Positions 24,269 through 34,574 of a stretch of DNA of 64,000 bases are shown piece by piece. The stretch lies in the NCBI GenBank assembly GCA_023053575.1, contig JAKZAP010000006.1, positions 20,593,280 through 20,657,279 of the forward strand, in the 5' to 3' direction. The stretch is from Branchinecta lynchi. Its lineage: Eukaryota; Arthropoda; Branchiopoda; Anostraca; Branchinectidae. The notes beneath the pieces were generated by a model. The model saw only the letters and a list, made by a program, of their open reading frames with translations. It searched no databases and was not told where the DNA came from. The translations under genes were made by a program, and so were the position numbers. Numbering within the stretch: the first letter of the stretch is position 1; each line of letters starts with the position of its first letter.

Positions 24269-24938
24269 TAGGTTTACATACTGTGTAAATCCGAGCGTAT
24301 TTTGAAATCCGAGCGTATTTTACGAAAGTGTTTGGGCTTGAAAAGATCTCTAGCAATACGGACGTGTTTGAGATATCGGTCTGTTTCGTATATAAGTATG
24401 TCCGTACAGGAGTGTTGCATGAAGCTGCCCTTACTATGGCACCGCCCACCCTCCAATTGGCCATGGTACATGATCCTGCCACCTTGGATCATGAAGCTGC
24501 CACCCCCAGAAAAATCATGCAAATTCCAAGAAAACAGCAAATTCTGTTATTTGCAAAAGGTCAAGGAACCTCTCTGACCAAACAGCTGGCCTCTAACTTC
24601 ACCATGTAGCAAAATACTATTTTTAGCAAAGTGGGCGACTTCATGATCACTTGGGTGCCTATATTCTGTCGTGTTCTCCAGCTTAGCCTTGAACAATTAC
24701 AAGTAAACTATGGTACCAGCAGAAAGTGAAGGTTCTAAGCTTCCTTTCAGGATACTCCACTGAATTTTATCTCAACCTTTACTCTTTTTCCCGAAGTCAT
24801 TTCCCAAAAATAGGAGTTTAGGGTGGCGGCTTCACGCAACACTCCTGTATTGCTAGAAATCTGTTCTATTTCAAATCCGTCCGTAAAATACGCTCGTATT
24901 TCACAATACGCCCGGATTTTACGCAAAGTGTAAACCTA
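24269..24938. mobile_element. Foldback element TAGGTTTACA, split by a nested MITE
   Basis: The left end TAGGTTTACA..TGTGTAAATCC faces GGATTTTACGCAAAGTG then TAAACCTA at the right. Both arms carry repeated GAGCGTATTT motifs or the complement. TCTAGCAATA (24349-24358) pairs with TATTGCTAGA (24848-24857). The 441-bp MITE at 24407-24847 interrupts it at a TA, so the foldback element is the older of the two. Confidence 0.7.
24407..24847. mobile_element. 441-bp MITE with TA duplication, copy 2
   Basis: It starts CAGGAGTGTTGCATGAAGC and ends GCTTCACGCAACACTCCTG, flanked by TA on both sides. It is nearly identical to 11128-11568, in the same orientation and of the same length. Its inverted ends match better than those of copy 1, which has CTCATG in place of CTCCTG at its right end. 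Confidence 0.88.
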
Positions 24939-25235
24939 CCATTACTGTGCGTTCCCACTGACGCGAATATTCGCAGAATAGCCCGATTATTCGTCGACCA
25001 CAAATTTCGCGCCACAAAGCTACAAAGTCGCTGCGATATTTCGGAGAATCGCTGTAGTTGGATTATTTTAACTACAGCTACAAAATCGCGCCACAAATTT
25101 CTTGGAAAGTTGATTTAATTTTTGGAAAATCATGTTAGCTGTCAAATTTCAGCCAGTTATACATGGAAGGAACAGTAAGAAACACAAACAGAGGCATCTG
25201 GTCCTAAATTACCTGAAAGCATAGGAGAAAGTTGA

Positions 25236-25811
25236 TTCTAGTCGTTTTTTGTCCAAATACTCACCCAGGATTTGGAGCAGCTTTTGCAGTTTTTGTTCAG
25301 ATTCTGCGATCAGAGCAATATCATCTGCGAACATTAGCAGAGTTGGGGATGGAAGGAAGGTAAGATCACTTTGAGACCAACAGCCAGGCTAGAATGTACC
25401 GAAAGTTGACTGCTAATGTTCGCAGATGATATTGCTCTGATCGCAGAATCTGAACAAAAACTGCAAAAGCTGCTCCAAATCCTGGGTGAGTATTTGGACA
25501 AAAAACGACTAGAATTGAATGTAGATAAGACAGTAGTAATGATATTTAGAAAGGGAGGTAAAACATCGGAGAACCCAGATTTTGTGTTTAAGGGAAGACG
25601 AATCACAGTAAAGGAAGAATGGATGTATTTAGGATGTAAGATGAGTGCACGTGGAGGAGCAAGTAAGCATATAGAATATTGTGTCACGAAAGGTAAAAGG
25701 TCCGTAAGTATGTTGCATGCCAGTAGACTGAGAAATAGTAGTAAAGTAAGAATGGTTAAAGAAGTATTTTTGTCGAAAGTAGTGCCGATAATCTGGAAGA
25801 AGAGATTTTAG
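25236..25811 (+). pseudogene. Non-LTR reverse transcriptase fragment with 5' inversion
   Basis: From 25416 the plus strand encodes 131 residues with the RT active-site motif FADDIALIAES, then LELNVDKTVVMIFRKGG and EWMYLGCKMS.RGGASKHIE, the fingers and thumb segments typical of LINE RTs. It ends in a stop after IIWKKRF. Bases 25236-25340 are the reverse complement of about 25410-25516. On the minus strand the inverted part continues into the 69-base spacer, in frame with LLMFADD. This is a 5'-truncated, 5'-inverted LINE copy, not a working gene. The name of the LINE clade is not certain. Confidence 0.8.
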
Positions 25812-27004
25812 ATGCAAGAACAATCCATTTGAGGAACATTGAAACTGAACCAGATTGAAATTGTCTGTGTTCCAAATAAATGACAAGTTTTTTGTTATGT
25901 TTAAGCAGAATGTGGTAGCATAGTAATCTAAAATTTGGTGAAGAGTCAGTTGATGGCCACTTGCTTCCAGTTTACAGTTTGTCATCCGGTAAAAAAAAAA
26001 TCCTGCGATGTTGAATTGTATGGCCAACAACAGTAAGAGAAAAGTAAAGATTGTCAGCTCCCAAAACGCTCATCCAGACCGTGTCTACAAAGCGCCAATT
26101 CAAAAGGCGTTTTGGTCCGGTACAAACCGGACCGAAAAAGGGAGACAGAAGAGTTTTAGATTTTGTAGATCACCTTTGTACATTCAGAGAGGAATTTGAG
26201 GTAACTGGAAGAACCTACTGGGACGTCCTAGAACCAATACTCTTCATTCGCGACGACGAAAATTTAAGCTGTTTGAAGTCTTCTGGAAATATGCGAGTTA
26301 TTGTCAGAATGTGTCTGTCTTCATCCGACGAGGCGCCGGTGGCTCGGTCAGCGACATTGCAGTTGGCTAACCGTGAAACAAATCTCGTTTTTCTCACAAT
26401 AAAAAAAACCCTCCCAATCCCGCCAAGCGTGACAACCGAATGCGTGATGCCTTTTCACAGATAGACAATGATGCTGTATTGCGTTGCTGTTCATCTTCTA
26501 CAAGCGTTACAAGTACTTGAATACATTTTCGGCACTCAAGCCCCAATTTAAAAAAAAAACTTTACTAATTGACTTTCTCTAGCAACCGCCAAAACAATGC
26601 GCAATCTTTTTTCGGAACACTGGCAGAGCAACAGCAACGCTCCTGTGCAGTCGAATGAGAACAGACCACGTCGTCATATCACGAATAAATGCAGAAGAAA
26701 GCTGTCTATTGTAGCTACTGTGCATAATTAAGTTTGCACAAACTGAGTAGGAGTGGAAATTTCACTATATTTGTCCGCGTACTAGCTGTTTCTGATGCTA
26801 AGAAAAATACATTTTTCTTTCACCCCAGTGCTTAGTTCGTGCCAGGAGGTCTGCGTATGATAGATACGAACTTCGAGAGATCGGTGGGAGCCGAAGATGC
26901 TTTTTTAGACACGTGGCAATATGAGGTTCTCTCCAAAATCGGATCCCGCTTATCGACACCGTCTTCCACTTTTGGTAAGCTTTACCAAAACATATTCGAC
27001 AGGG
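25812..27004. other. No gene recognised
   Basis: The plus-strand open frame 26051-26464 (137 codons) has no motif I recognise, and no promoter or splice support. Confidence 0.35.
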
Positions 27005-27170
27005 TCAAGGGGTACGTCAGCTAAGTTTTATTCTAGCGATATTTCAGGCCCTCTTGGCAAGGGTCCTCCTCAGGCTCGAGCTAGAAAAACGAACCTTTGA
27101 TCTACCAAGAGATCGAGGACCCTGTCGAAATACCACTAGGATAAAACTCAGCTGATGTGCCCGTTTAGAG
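27005..27170 (+). repeat. TACGTCAGCT hairpin repeat, diverged copy
   Basis: TACGTCAGCTAAGTTTTAT.CTAGCGATATTTC at the left faces GAAATA.CACTAGGATAAAA and CTCAGCTGATGTGCCC at the right. CTTGGCAAGGGTCCTC in the middle links it to the family at 15775 and 53726. Confidence 0.55.
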
Positions 27171-27200
27171 TAGTCAGATATGTCTGAAGTGAAGGCATTG

Positions 27201-27268
27201 CCGTATCCAGGGGGGGGGGGGGGGGGGGGTAGGGGGTTGACCCCCCCCCCCCCCCCCCCCCAGGCCTG
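27201..27268. mobile_element. CCGTATCCAG MITE remnant: G run facing C run
   Basis: CCGTATCCA is followed by a run of nearly 20 G, a short TAGGGGGTTGA linker and a run of about 20 C ending CCAGG. It looks like a collapsed member of the 13334/48744 family. The homopolymer lengths may be sequencing or assembly error. Confidence 0.5.
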
Positions 27269-27576
27269 GGAGTTACCTAAGGCTAAAATATATATATAGG
27301 ATATAGGATAATATAGGATAAAAAAAACAGCTTATTTGAATGAAAAAAAACTCATGATCTTCTGCAAAATATCAAAGGACGATTCTGGAGAAACAACTTA
27401 GGATCTCACCTTAAAACAAAAAACATAGTATCCAAGAAGAGAGACTTTGATGGGTAAGTTTTATCCATGAACAGAGATCAAATATAAAATTAAAGAACTA
27501 CGAACACACTACTGATTGACTTCGTGAAACGTTAAGAAAAGGACCAGAAAACCACACAACCGCGTCAAACTGAGTG

Positions 27577-27816
27577 TCAAGAGCGCCTTTTAAATGAAGA
27601 AAGCTTCTCCATGAGACCACTTTGCTTTTCATCTGCTTTTTTCCTCTTTTTCTGAAGGGCAGAAAGGTCTGCAACACTTTCGCTCACTTTGCTCTCCGCA
27701 AGCGCAATGAGAGTTTTTGCAGATTCAATTCCTACAGGATCGTTTTTCTTCTGAGCTTCAACAAGCAACCTTTTTCCACCACACAGTAGATCTTGGGCAA
27801 CCCAGCGTTGCCATAA
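27577..27816 (-). CDS. Candidate terminal exon, helical Lys-rich protein
   Basis: A 79-codon frame follows a good acceptor (TTTTTGTTTCCATCAG) and ends TGA at 27577. The protein begins LWQRWVAQDLLCGGKRLLVE, continues AQKKNDPVGIESAKTLIALA and SKVSESVADLSALQKKRKKA, and ends SSFKRRS. It is Ala/Glu/Lys-rich and probably helical. The codon content looks like protein, but I recognise no family. It lies 1.1 kb downstream of the cytohesin exon ending at 28956 in the same orientation. Phase 0 would allow splicing from it, giving a short coiled-coil protein without Sec7. A nested unrelated gene or chance are alternatives. No AATAAA is seen just downstream. Confidence 0.4.
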   Translation of the reverse strand, partial: LWQRWVAQDLLCGGKRLLVEAQKKNDPVGIESAKTLIALAESKVSESVADLSALQKKRKKADEKQSGLMEKLSSFKRRS

Positions 27817-27987
27817 CTGATGGAAACAAAAATTCACAACACACAGACGAAATAGAAAAACAATTTTGCAGAAATATTAACTACTTCGACCTTTGCCCAG
27901 GTTTGGTAGATTAACTTCGAAATTTACGAAAAAAACAGCAAAAGCTGAAATATAGGAGAATAGAGGGTTTTTGACTCAATATAGTAT

Positions 27988-28255
27988 ATGATGATGATAT
28001 GATATGATATTTATTTGTCTTCAGAGCCCAAAGGCCATAACAAACACACATAAATAACAACATGTAAATACAAAATAAACGGTCACACTACTACACTAAA
28101 CCCCACTCAAACACTTTTCCCTGTGCCGACTGGCCACTCTGAGGAACCTCGCCAGGTTTCTTATACTAAGAAAATCCCTACTCCGCATAATATTTACCAA
28201 CCACTTCCTCCCATGAATCCCTCCCTTAAAAATTTCCTCCTTGTCCTATTATAGG
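27988..28255 (-). mobile_element. LINE 3' end, inverted copy
   Basis: Read on the minus strand, it encodes a C-terminal peptide GIHGRKWLVNIMRSRDFLS followed by IRNLARFLRVASRHREK and CLSGV with stop at 28098-28096. Then come a 3' UTR with GTTATGGCC and an AAATATCATATCATATCATC tail. The same peptide, stop and tail occur at 30478-30741 on the plus strand. Sharing of frame and stop between the copies supports a LINE ORF2 C-terminus. Confidence 0.65.
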
Positions 28256-28289
28256 ACAAGATCTAAAATATAGGATATAAAGGATATAT

Positions 28290-28446
28290 AGGTCTCACTC
28301 CCACCCCTGCCCCCACCCGAAACACACAAAAATAATCATTTGTATAGGCTTTTCCCTCTGATCTATGTCTTTTTTGTACTTTGTTGTCCGATCCGCAGGC
28401 AACCCCCCCCCCCTTCCCCGCCCCCGAAATAAATTCCTGGATACGG
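28290..28446. mobile_element. CCGTATCCAG MITE, left-truncated copy
   Basis: It ends CCTGGATACGGG and contains ACACAAAAATAATCATTTGT, GATCTATGTCTTTTTTGTAC, TTGTTGTCCGATCCGC and a C run. It matches the complement of 48744-48912 closely. The left terminus is lost. Confidence 0.65.
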
Positions 28447-28537
28447 GACTGGCTGAAGGAATAATTTATTGCGACCTGGAGGCAGGGACTCGCTACGCTT
28501 GTGTGATATTTAAAATCATATACACAACCTTTATTTA

Positions 28538-28751
28538 CAGTAGAGGTATGTTTATTTGAACAGTTACTGTAATGTGAACAGTGCAGTTTTGGTTTAAATG
28601 GTACAATGAAGATCGAAAATACCATTCAGCGGTTTTCAGAGGCCCTTAATTACCTACTTTGGCTAACTGATAGTTGACTTTAGTCACAGCAAGTGCATGA
28701 AAATGGCAAAGTCGAAAGTCAACAAACGTTCACATAAGCATACCTCTACTA
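28538..28751. mobile_element. CAGTAGAGG MITE, TA target, 214-bp copy
   Basis: It begins CAGTAGAGGTATGTTTATTT and ends GAACGTTCAC-type sequence ATAAGCATACCTCTACTA, flanked by TA. Inside are GTCAACAAACGTTCAC and AAGTGCATGAAAATGGC. The same termini bound a 476-bp copy at 60258-60733. TA target and CAGTAGAGG ends are typical of mariner-like non-autonomous elements. It lies 205 bases downstream of the cytohesin exon end at 28956. Confidence 0.75.
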
Positions 28752-28955
28752 TATTAAATGACCTCGGACCCTTTCCGATCAGGTTCGGGTGTCCGGTTTT
28801 CGAACCGCCTAAATTTGACTCCGGATAAGAAGATTCTGCTGATTCAGAAAATTCTTCTGATGTTGGCTGACGACAAAGGATTCCTCGAAGTATTTCCTCA
28901 AACAGTATTTGAAAGGACAAATGGGCCTGGGTTGTTAGTCTTATACGTAACTCAC

Positions 28956-29029
28956 CTGAATTTCATTCAGAAGATCTGACTTCCATCTCCGAATGTCTTG
29001 CAATAACTTCTGCTCGGACGGTGTCAGAT
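28956..29029 (-). CDS. Cytohesin exon: N-terminal coiled coil
   Basis: A 74-base exon encoding (D)LTPSEQKLLQDIRRWKSDLLNEIQ, written here in parts: LTPSEQKLLQDIRR, WKSDLL, NEIQ. It matches the first coiled-coil segment of cytohesins, which begins DLTxxE and ends EIQ before an intron. The acceptor is TCTGTTACAG and the donor CAG/GTGAGT, phase 0. It starts after one base supplied by an upstream exon (completing GAT), so the initiator ATG is in another exon further right that I could not find. A Trp replaces the usual Arg in the RRRK segment. Confidence 0.88.
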
Positions 29030-30477
29030 CTGTAACAGAAGAAAATGCATTAAAATTAAATTTAAACTAACTGAATATGTAATTCTTAAATTTTTTACAT
29101 CAACATATGTAAAAGCTAATTTAAAAATCTTGCAGTATAACAAAAAATAACAAGGACATTCGTTACTTTCCAAGAACTAAATTAACAATAACATTTCATA
29201 TTTTCAGTTAAGAACACCAAGCACTTTTTTCTTAATCATTCAACCCATCAACTGATCCAGTGTTTGCCGTATGCCAAGTTATGACAGTTATCGGGAATCG
29301 AGAAAAACGTCCCTAAATGAAGCTGCTATAAACCATCTAAAACTGACCAGACTTCGGACTAATTTTGTCAATTCGACCACCCCATTTCAGAACACCAAGT
29401 TGAATCAGACCCTGAAGTACCTAAACAGGAAGACACAAAGAAATCCTTCTCCCTGTCAGGGTAAATCCCCAATACGTCAAACTTCAAGATCCATATTCTA
29501 TTGTTAGTGAGCTGCGTGGGTACTACCGTTTCCTCGAGACCCAATCTTACCGCCCACGGGGCGTCATTACAGAAGAATTAATTTGGCTAGCAGCGCTGTA
29601 CAAAACGATGGTCTTCGTGAAAGGAACCGCAGAGACCTCCAGCGGAGGACAATAAGCGACATGTTTAAATAGGCCGGGTAAACCATGACATTTGGAGGAG
29701 CGACAAGAGGATTTTATTTACAGATACGACTTTGTAGTTAATCATATCTGCTTTTGCTTTTGTGTGTAACTGATCAGATAAAAGGAAAACTCTCTGTTTC
29801 ATATACTGTTCGTGAGATTTCGGCATCCCTTCGACCGACGAACACCACCGCGAAATCACAGGAACGCTACTTTCATCTTGGCCTCTGTCGAGACCTCTGA
29901 CTCTCTAATCTCTATCGTGAGTAGCTTTCCATTTATATCTACTGCGAAAACCCGTGGAAAGTAAGATTACGAAAAAAATAGTGTATAAAGTTCATGAATG
30001 AAATCTTTTTATTTACCCCTTTCAATAAAACAGAAAAGGCGGAGTACATCGAGAAAAGAAAGAACACAAGTTGAATTGGAGTACAAATTTACACTTCAAA
30101 CAAACAGTGACGCGGAGAAAAGCTTTCTATGCAGCTTAACGGTTCTATTAATTTCAGTTTTCTTTTAGTAATTAATTACAGTTTAACTGAAAAGCCAGCT
30201 TATTTTCTAAGCTTCTACTTTGGATACACTGAATTATTTTGACTCCGATCCGCTTCCTTTTAAAACTCTTTAACGACAAAACACTGCAGGAGCTAAAAAC
30301 TGACTTCGGTTCAGCCATGGTATCTCACCCTTTCACTCCCAAATCATCCCTCCCCCCTACCGAAATGTTAGATATCGACCAGAAAGCGTATTCTAGGGTA
30401 CACAAGCTCTGTCCTGTACCTATAAAACACGCAAGAAATTTCGCGAAAATTTTTAATTAAACGTGACGGATTTTTAA
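29030..30477. other. No gene recognised
   Basis: The missing first coding exon of the cytohesin should lie on the minus strand at or beyond this interval. It may be only a few codons long, and no candidate is convincing. A block at 30181-30246 (GTTTAACTGAAAAGCCA..ACTGAATTATTTTGACTCC) recurs at 37252-37321 as a dispersed repeat. Confidence 0.4.
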
Positions 30478-30741
30478 GTGGAGGTAGGAAGGAAGTGTTG
30501 AGGGAGAGAGGAGAGAGGGATTCATGGAAGGAAGTGGTTGTTAAATATTATGCGAAGTACGGATTTTCTTATTATAAGAAACCTGGCGAGGTTCCTCAGA
30601 GTGGCCAGTCTGCACAGGGAAAAGTGTTTGAGTGGGGTTTAGTATAGTAGTGTGACCGTTTATTTTTTTATTTACATGTTATTATTTATGTGTGTTTGTT
30701 ATGGCCTTTGGGCTTTTAAGACAAATAAATATCATATCATA
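30478..30741 (+). mobile_element. LINE 3' end, direct copy
   Basis: It encodes GIHGRKWLLNIMRSTDFLI, then IRNLARFLRVASLHREK and CLSGV with stop at 30640-30642. It has the same 3' UTR as 27988-28255 and ends AAATAAATATCATATCATAT. The two copies face away in opposite orientation about 2.2 kb apart. The reading frame is kept across several amino-acid changes, so both derive from a coding LINE rather than from each other by recent duplication. Confidence 0.7.
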
Positions 30742-33397
30742 TGACACATATACTGCAATTTCTTCTGTTTTTTTAGAATAATCTCAAATTTGGTTTATGA
30801 CCACGAAAGTCGATTTTTACAAAAAACTTTCTATCTATCTACCCAGCGACGGGGACAATGGGGATGGCTCCAGACGAAGATCAAAATCACAGCTCGACCG
30901 CGCTATCTCAATTTCATCGAGGACGTGCTTTTTCCTTCTAAAAAATCCAAAAAGACAGAAATCAAAGACGGTGCTAGCAAATAGACACAGTAGCCTGGCC
31001 AATTTTTTTACTTACAGCAGACAATTTGGGGCACTTTTTTGTGCCTAAATACACAGAGATACCGCAAGTTAGAAAGATCTTCACAAATCGGGAATAGCGC
31101 AGCAACGGACTAAAGCCTTTTTATCGGGTTGCCAAGCCTGTTTAAGCCTGGTGCTTAATCTGCCTTCTATAATATACTTAGCTCCCACATGGAATTATAA
31201 GCTTCCAAAATCCCTACCTTTCTACATTGTTTCGCTTCGTAACTACGAATTTGTATTGCTTTTTCGGCCTTGCCGAGTTTTCCCGTCACCCAACGAAAAG
31301 TTTGCCGGAATCTTCAACGTCCGCTGATAACTCTTTCACACATAAGGATGAGATAATCTTCTGTATATTACTTCTTTTATTTGCTTAGTTTTCCCACTTT
31401 TTAAGCAAGGCACGTTCAGTTTTCAAATGTTTTGCGCCCAGCCGCCGCGTCGGAGAGCAGGAAGGCTGGATATAGTCGACAAGCGCTAACAAGAGAATCG
31501 CTAGTTTTAGGTGGAAAGTAATGGTATTTTGAAAAACGTATTTTTCTGATTCATTTCATAGGGATAAGATCGTTTCTAGTAAAAGTTGTGCTTTAAGAGA
31601 ATAACGGATTATTCATTACATTTTCGTATTCCATCGGTACACCTTTAAGGGATGCAATCAGATAGTTTATTACTGTGCAGGTCATTCCCGCGAAAGTTAA
31701 TGATCTTTTTTTTTAGTAAAAAACAAGAAGTTTTCCACTAGCCTTCTGGAATCACTTCCAGGGGAATTGCTTCGGTTTATGGTTTACAAAGCGAGCAAAC
31801 CGCTCCGCAACTTTCCGTGCAAAAACCAACGGAACCCGATTCCCGATTTGATTTCCAGCTCGTGAAAACCATCCTATTGCTTGAGTTTTACCGAAAGTGT
31901 TTTCAAGCGTGTGGAGATGATCTTGTCTGCGCCGTCATCGCCCTAGCGCAGAGGATATTAAGAAAGAAAAAAAGAACATGGAATAAGACAGGCCATCTTC
32001 CGGGTGGGCCAAAGCGGAAGTCTCTTGCTTTGTGGCCTGCTTTACTGGGCCTGTCACGTGTATTACTGATAATACGGCGGATTTTCATAGCCAATGCGCT
32101 GGGATAACCGATCCCTCTCGGTTTTCTGACTGAGGCGAACAAAATGGTGACATAACTTTTATATAATACGCGACATTTTACGCAACACCTAATTTCAAAG
32201 GAAAAACAGATTATTTATTTTAAAGAATTTGACGTGTTTAGTAAGTTTGTTGTTATGAATGTTTTCATTCATGCCATACCGCAACTTTTCTTCGTTTCTC
32301 CGCTGTATTAAATAAGCGGATTATAAATATACTAGAAAAGGAAACGGAAGTGATGCATTACCTTTCAATACCGGTTTGCTCGGCAACGGAAGATTACGTT
32401 GGAGCTCTCGAAAACCCCTTTACCCTCTGACACCAAGAACTTGAAATTTTGAGAACTTCCCTTTCCTAGACAGCCCTCGCTATTAGGAAGGACACCATGG
32501 TTGCAATTGGCCTCTCGCGTCATTTCCGACAAGAAGTATATTTGTTGTTGAACCGAGTGGCTGACAACATTGCCCCCCCCCCCCCTCCACGTGACGCATC
32601 TGCTCAAGTGATAAAATACAAGTCAATTGCCGAACCTCGGATCGATGTTAAAAACTAAATTTCAAGTCCCGTGATTCGGAAGACGAGGGACCATGACGAC
32701 CCATCCACAAAACTTTGACAGAAACCATCTTTACATTCGAATGATCTCAATATTTATAGCCCCACCTGAATATCATTTCCCATCAGATTCTAAAATACGA
32801 TCATCCTGCTATTCAGGGAAAGTGCTCCAAGTCAGTCTGATTAGTCTCACTCGGTCGGGAATCTGGTTTCGGCGACAAAAGCCCCAATTCGGATCAAAGC
32901 AAAACCATCCCATGACGCGGAATCAAGGGGAGATGGGCCCAGGTTATATCCATATCTGGGACAAGAGTTGGAAACCATACTTATGTTCTACAAGGCGTGT
33001 GAATATGGAGATTTGAAGAGCATAAAAACTGGCTTTTCAGTAATGTTGATTCTAGCTATTCTTGACAAGTGAACGGTCACAGCTACCAGTGACGTTACAC
33101 TGATTGGTTATAATTAATGTCGTGGGAGCATTTGTCAGAACAAGAATTTTTTCCTCAGCTACGAAAAGACTTGCCCAGTAGGACATGAATAAATATCTGA
33201 TTTCCTATTTTAACACATAATATTAAGGATGAAACATCCGAAAAAAAGACACAAAGAGAAAAACACTTGACATCAACTGTATAAACATGCACGCGCAAAA
33301 ACTTGCGACATGATTCCCGTTTCTGAAAATAATAAAAAATAATGCATGTATATTATAAAACACATAATCTCAAACATCGACTATATGTGGTTCCCAA
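30742..33397. other. No gene recognised
   Basis: AT-rich DNA with isolated short open frames (for example 31817-32107 on the plus strand), none with motifs or splice support. A C run lies at about 32574-32585. Confidence 0.4.
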
Positions 33398-34151
33398 AAT
33401 CACCACGATCTTTTTGCCCACTCTCACAATGCCCACGCTCAGAATGCCCACGATTAAAATGCGCACGTTTCAAAACGCCCACGATTAAAATGACCACGAC
33501 TCAAAATGCCCACGACTCAAAATGACCATAACTCATCCTGGGACAGCGGACTACGAGATTAACCCCCTCCCCCCCCCCCTTGAGTTTTAGCTAGCGACGC
33601 CCCTGGCTATGGTTCAAGGTTACAACAGGTCATTCTAGTTTAAGCATGCACACTCATTCAAACGCATCATTACTAGGCTGCGCGTTATAATCATTCATTC
33701 CGAGTCCTCAACAGACGAATTACTGCCCGACAACATTTATTTCGACTTCTGCGAGAAGTTCAGACCATCCAAGACGAGATGGAATCAGACCTCCTCCAGA
33801 TCGGTGCTGAAGCCGACTTCAGAAGAAGAAACCGAAGAACGGTCCGGAAAGATCAGCAAATTCAAGCACTTAAAGAGAAGTTCCAAGGGGGCTCAGTATC
33901 AGTCAAAGACTTCCTCAAGAAAGGACAGCGTTTTTGCGGCATCTAACCACGACGCAATAGGCTACAAATGTTTCTTGTAAATCACAATAAACAGGTGTTA
34001 TATTTATAACTGAGATTATAAAGTTCATCAAACGAGTATCGTCATTCTGATACTCGGTCTACTCCTCCCGTCACTCAATCACGCCTAATTACGGACTGAA
34101 AACCTCAAATTTATCCAATCGTGGGCATTTTGAGTCGTGGGTATTTTGAGT
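33398..34151. mobile_element. Inverted-repeat element with transposase relic
   Basis: The left arm (about 33415-33530) is a string of ATGCCCACGA.TAAA and ACTCAAAATGCCCACG units. The right arm (34120-34151) holds the complement, GTGGGCATTTTGAGTCGTGG. Between them are a remnant of the CAGAGGCGT MITE (33560-33607) and a frame ending in a transposase-like C-terminus (33677-33946). It is probably a MULE-type element reduced by internal deletion. Confidence 0.5.
33677..33946 (+). pseudogene. MULE-like transposase C-terminus
   Basis: An 89-codon frame after a TAG encodes a helical, charged tail: NRRITARQHLFRLLREVQTI, QDEMESDLLQIGAEADFRRR, NRRTVRKDQQIQALKEKF, then VSVKDFLKKGQRFCGI and stop. This layout, with a basic helix followed by a short VxxFL segment at the very end, resembles FLYWCH/MULE-type transposases of insects as I recall them. 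AATAAA follows at 33986-33991. The catalytic core is absent. The family call is tentative, but the coding character is good. Confidence 0.45.
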
Positions 34152-34244
34152 TTCATCCCAAATAACAGCTCGTTATGTTCATTTTGTTTGAACTGACCAA
34201 CAGTGACAACATAAAAAGCCCAAACCGACAATTTCTTCAACTAC

Positions 34245-34574
34245 GTGACTTGATCTGATGGATAGTTATTAGTAAGAAAGGAGTTTTAATTTGTAAGCCC
34301 AAGCGCCATTTAGTTGAGTCTCTTCTTGACTACGATAGCTTGTGTAAAATAAATGATTCTGATTCTGAGTTAGTGAACTAACAAAACCTCACGGTGTTAC
34401 ATTTTTAATCCCTCTGAATTTAAGCTATGCAACCGTAGGAATAATCCACACTAGGTGACTTGATCTGATGGATAGTTATTAGTAAGAAAGGAGTTAGTGA
34501 ACTAACAAAACTTCACGGCGTTACATTTTTAATTGCCCCTGAATTTAAGCTAAGCAACCGTAGGGATAATCCAC
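34245..34574 (+). repeat. Tandem duplication of a 120-bp unit
   Basis: Unit A (34245-34449) and unit B (34455-34574) both run from GTGACTTGATCTGATGGATA to ATAATCCAC with few differences. Unit A is longer only because it holds an 81-base insertion at 34286-34366. Confidence 0.85.
34286..34366 (+). mobile_element. 81-bp retroposon tail with 5-bp target duplication
   Basis: The insert starts TTAATTTGTAAGCCCAAGC and ends AAATAAATGATTCTGATTCT, a 3' tail with a GATTCT repeat. GAGTT flanks it on both sides (34281-34285 and 34367-34371) but occurs once at the same place in the uninserted unit B. It is a severely 5'-truncated LINE or SINE copy. Confidence 0.8.

Noticed and set aside
33415..33530. Regularly spaced short repeats that could suggest a CRISPR array.
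   Set aside because: Units vary in sequence and length, there are no unique spacers of constant size, and the context is a eukaryotic transposon end.
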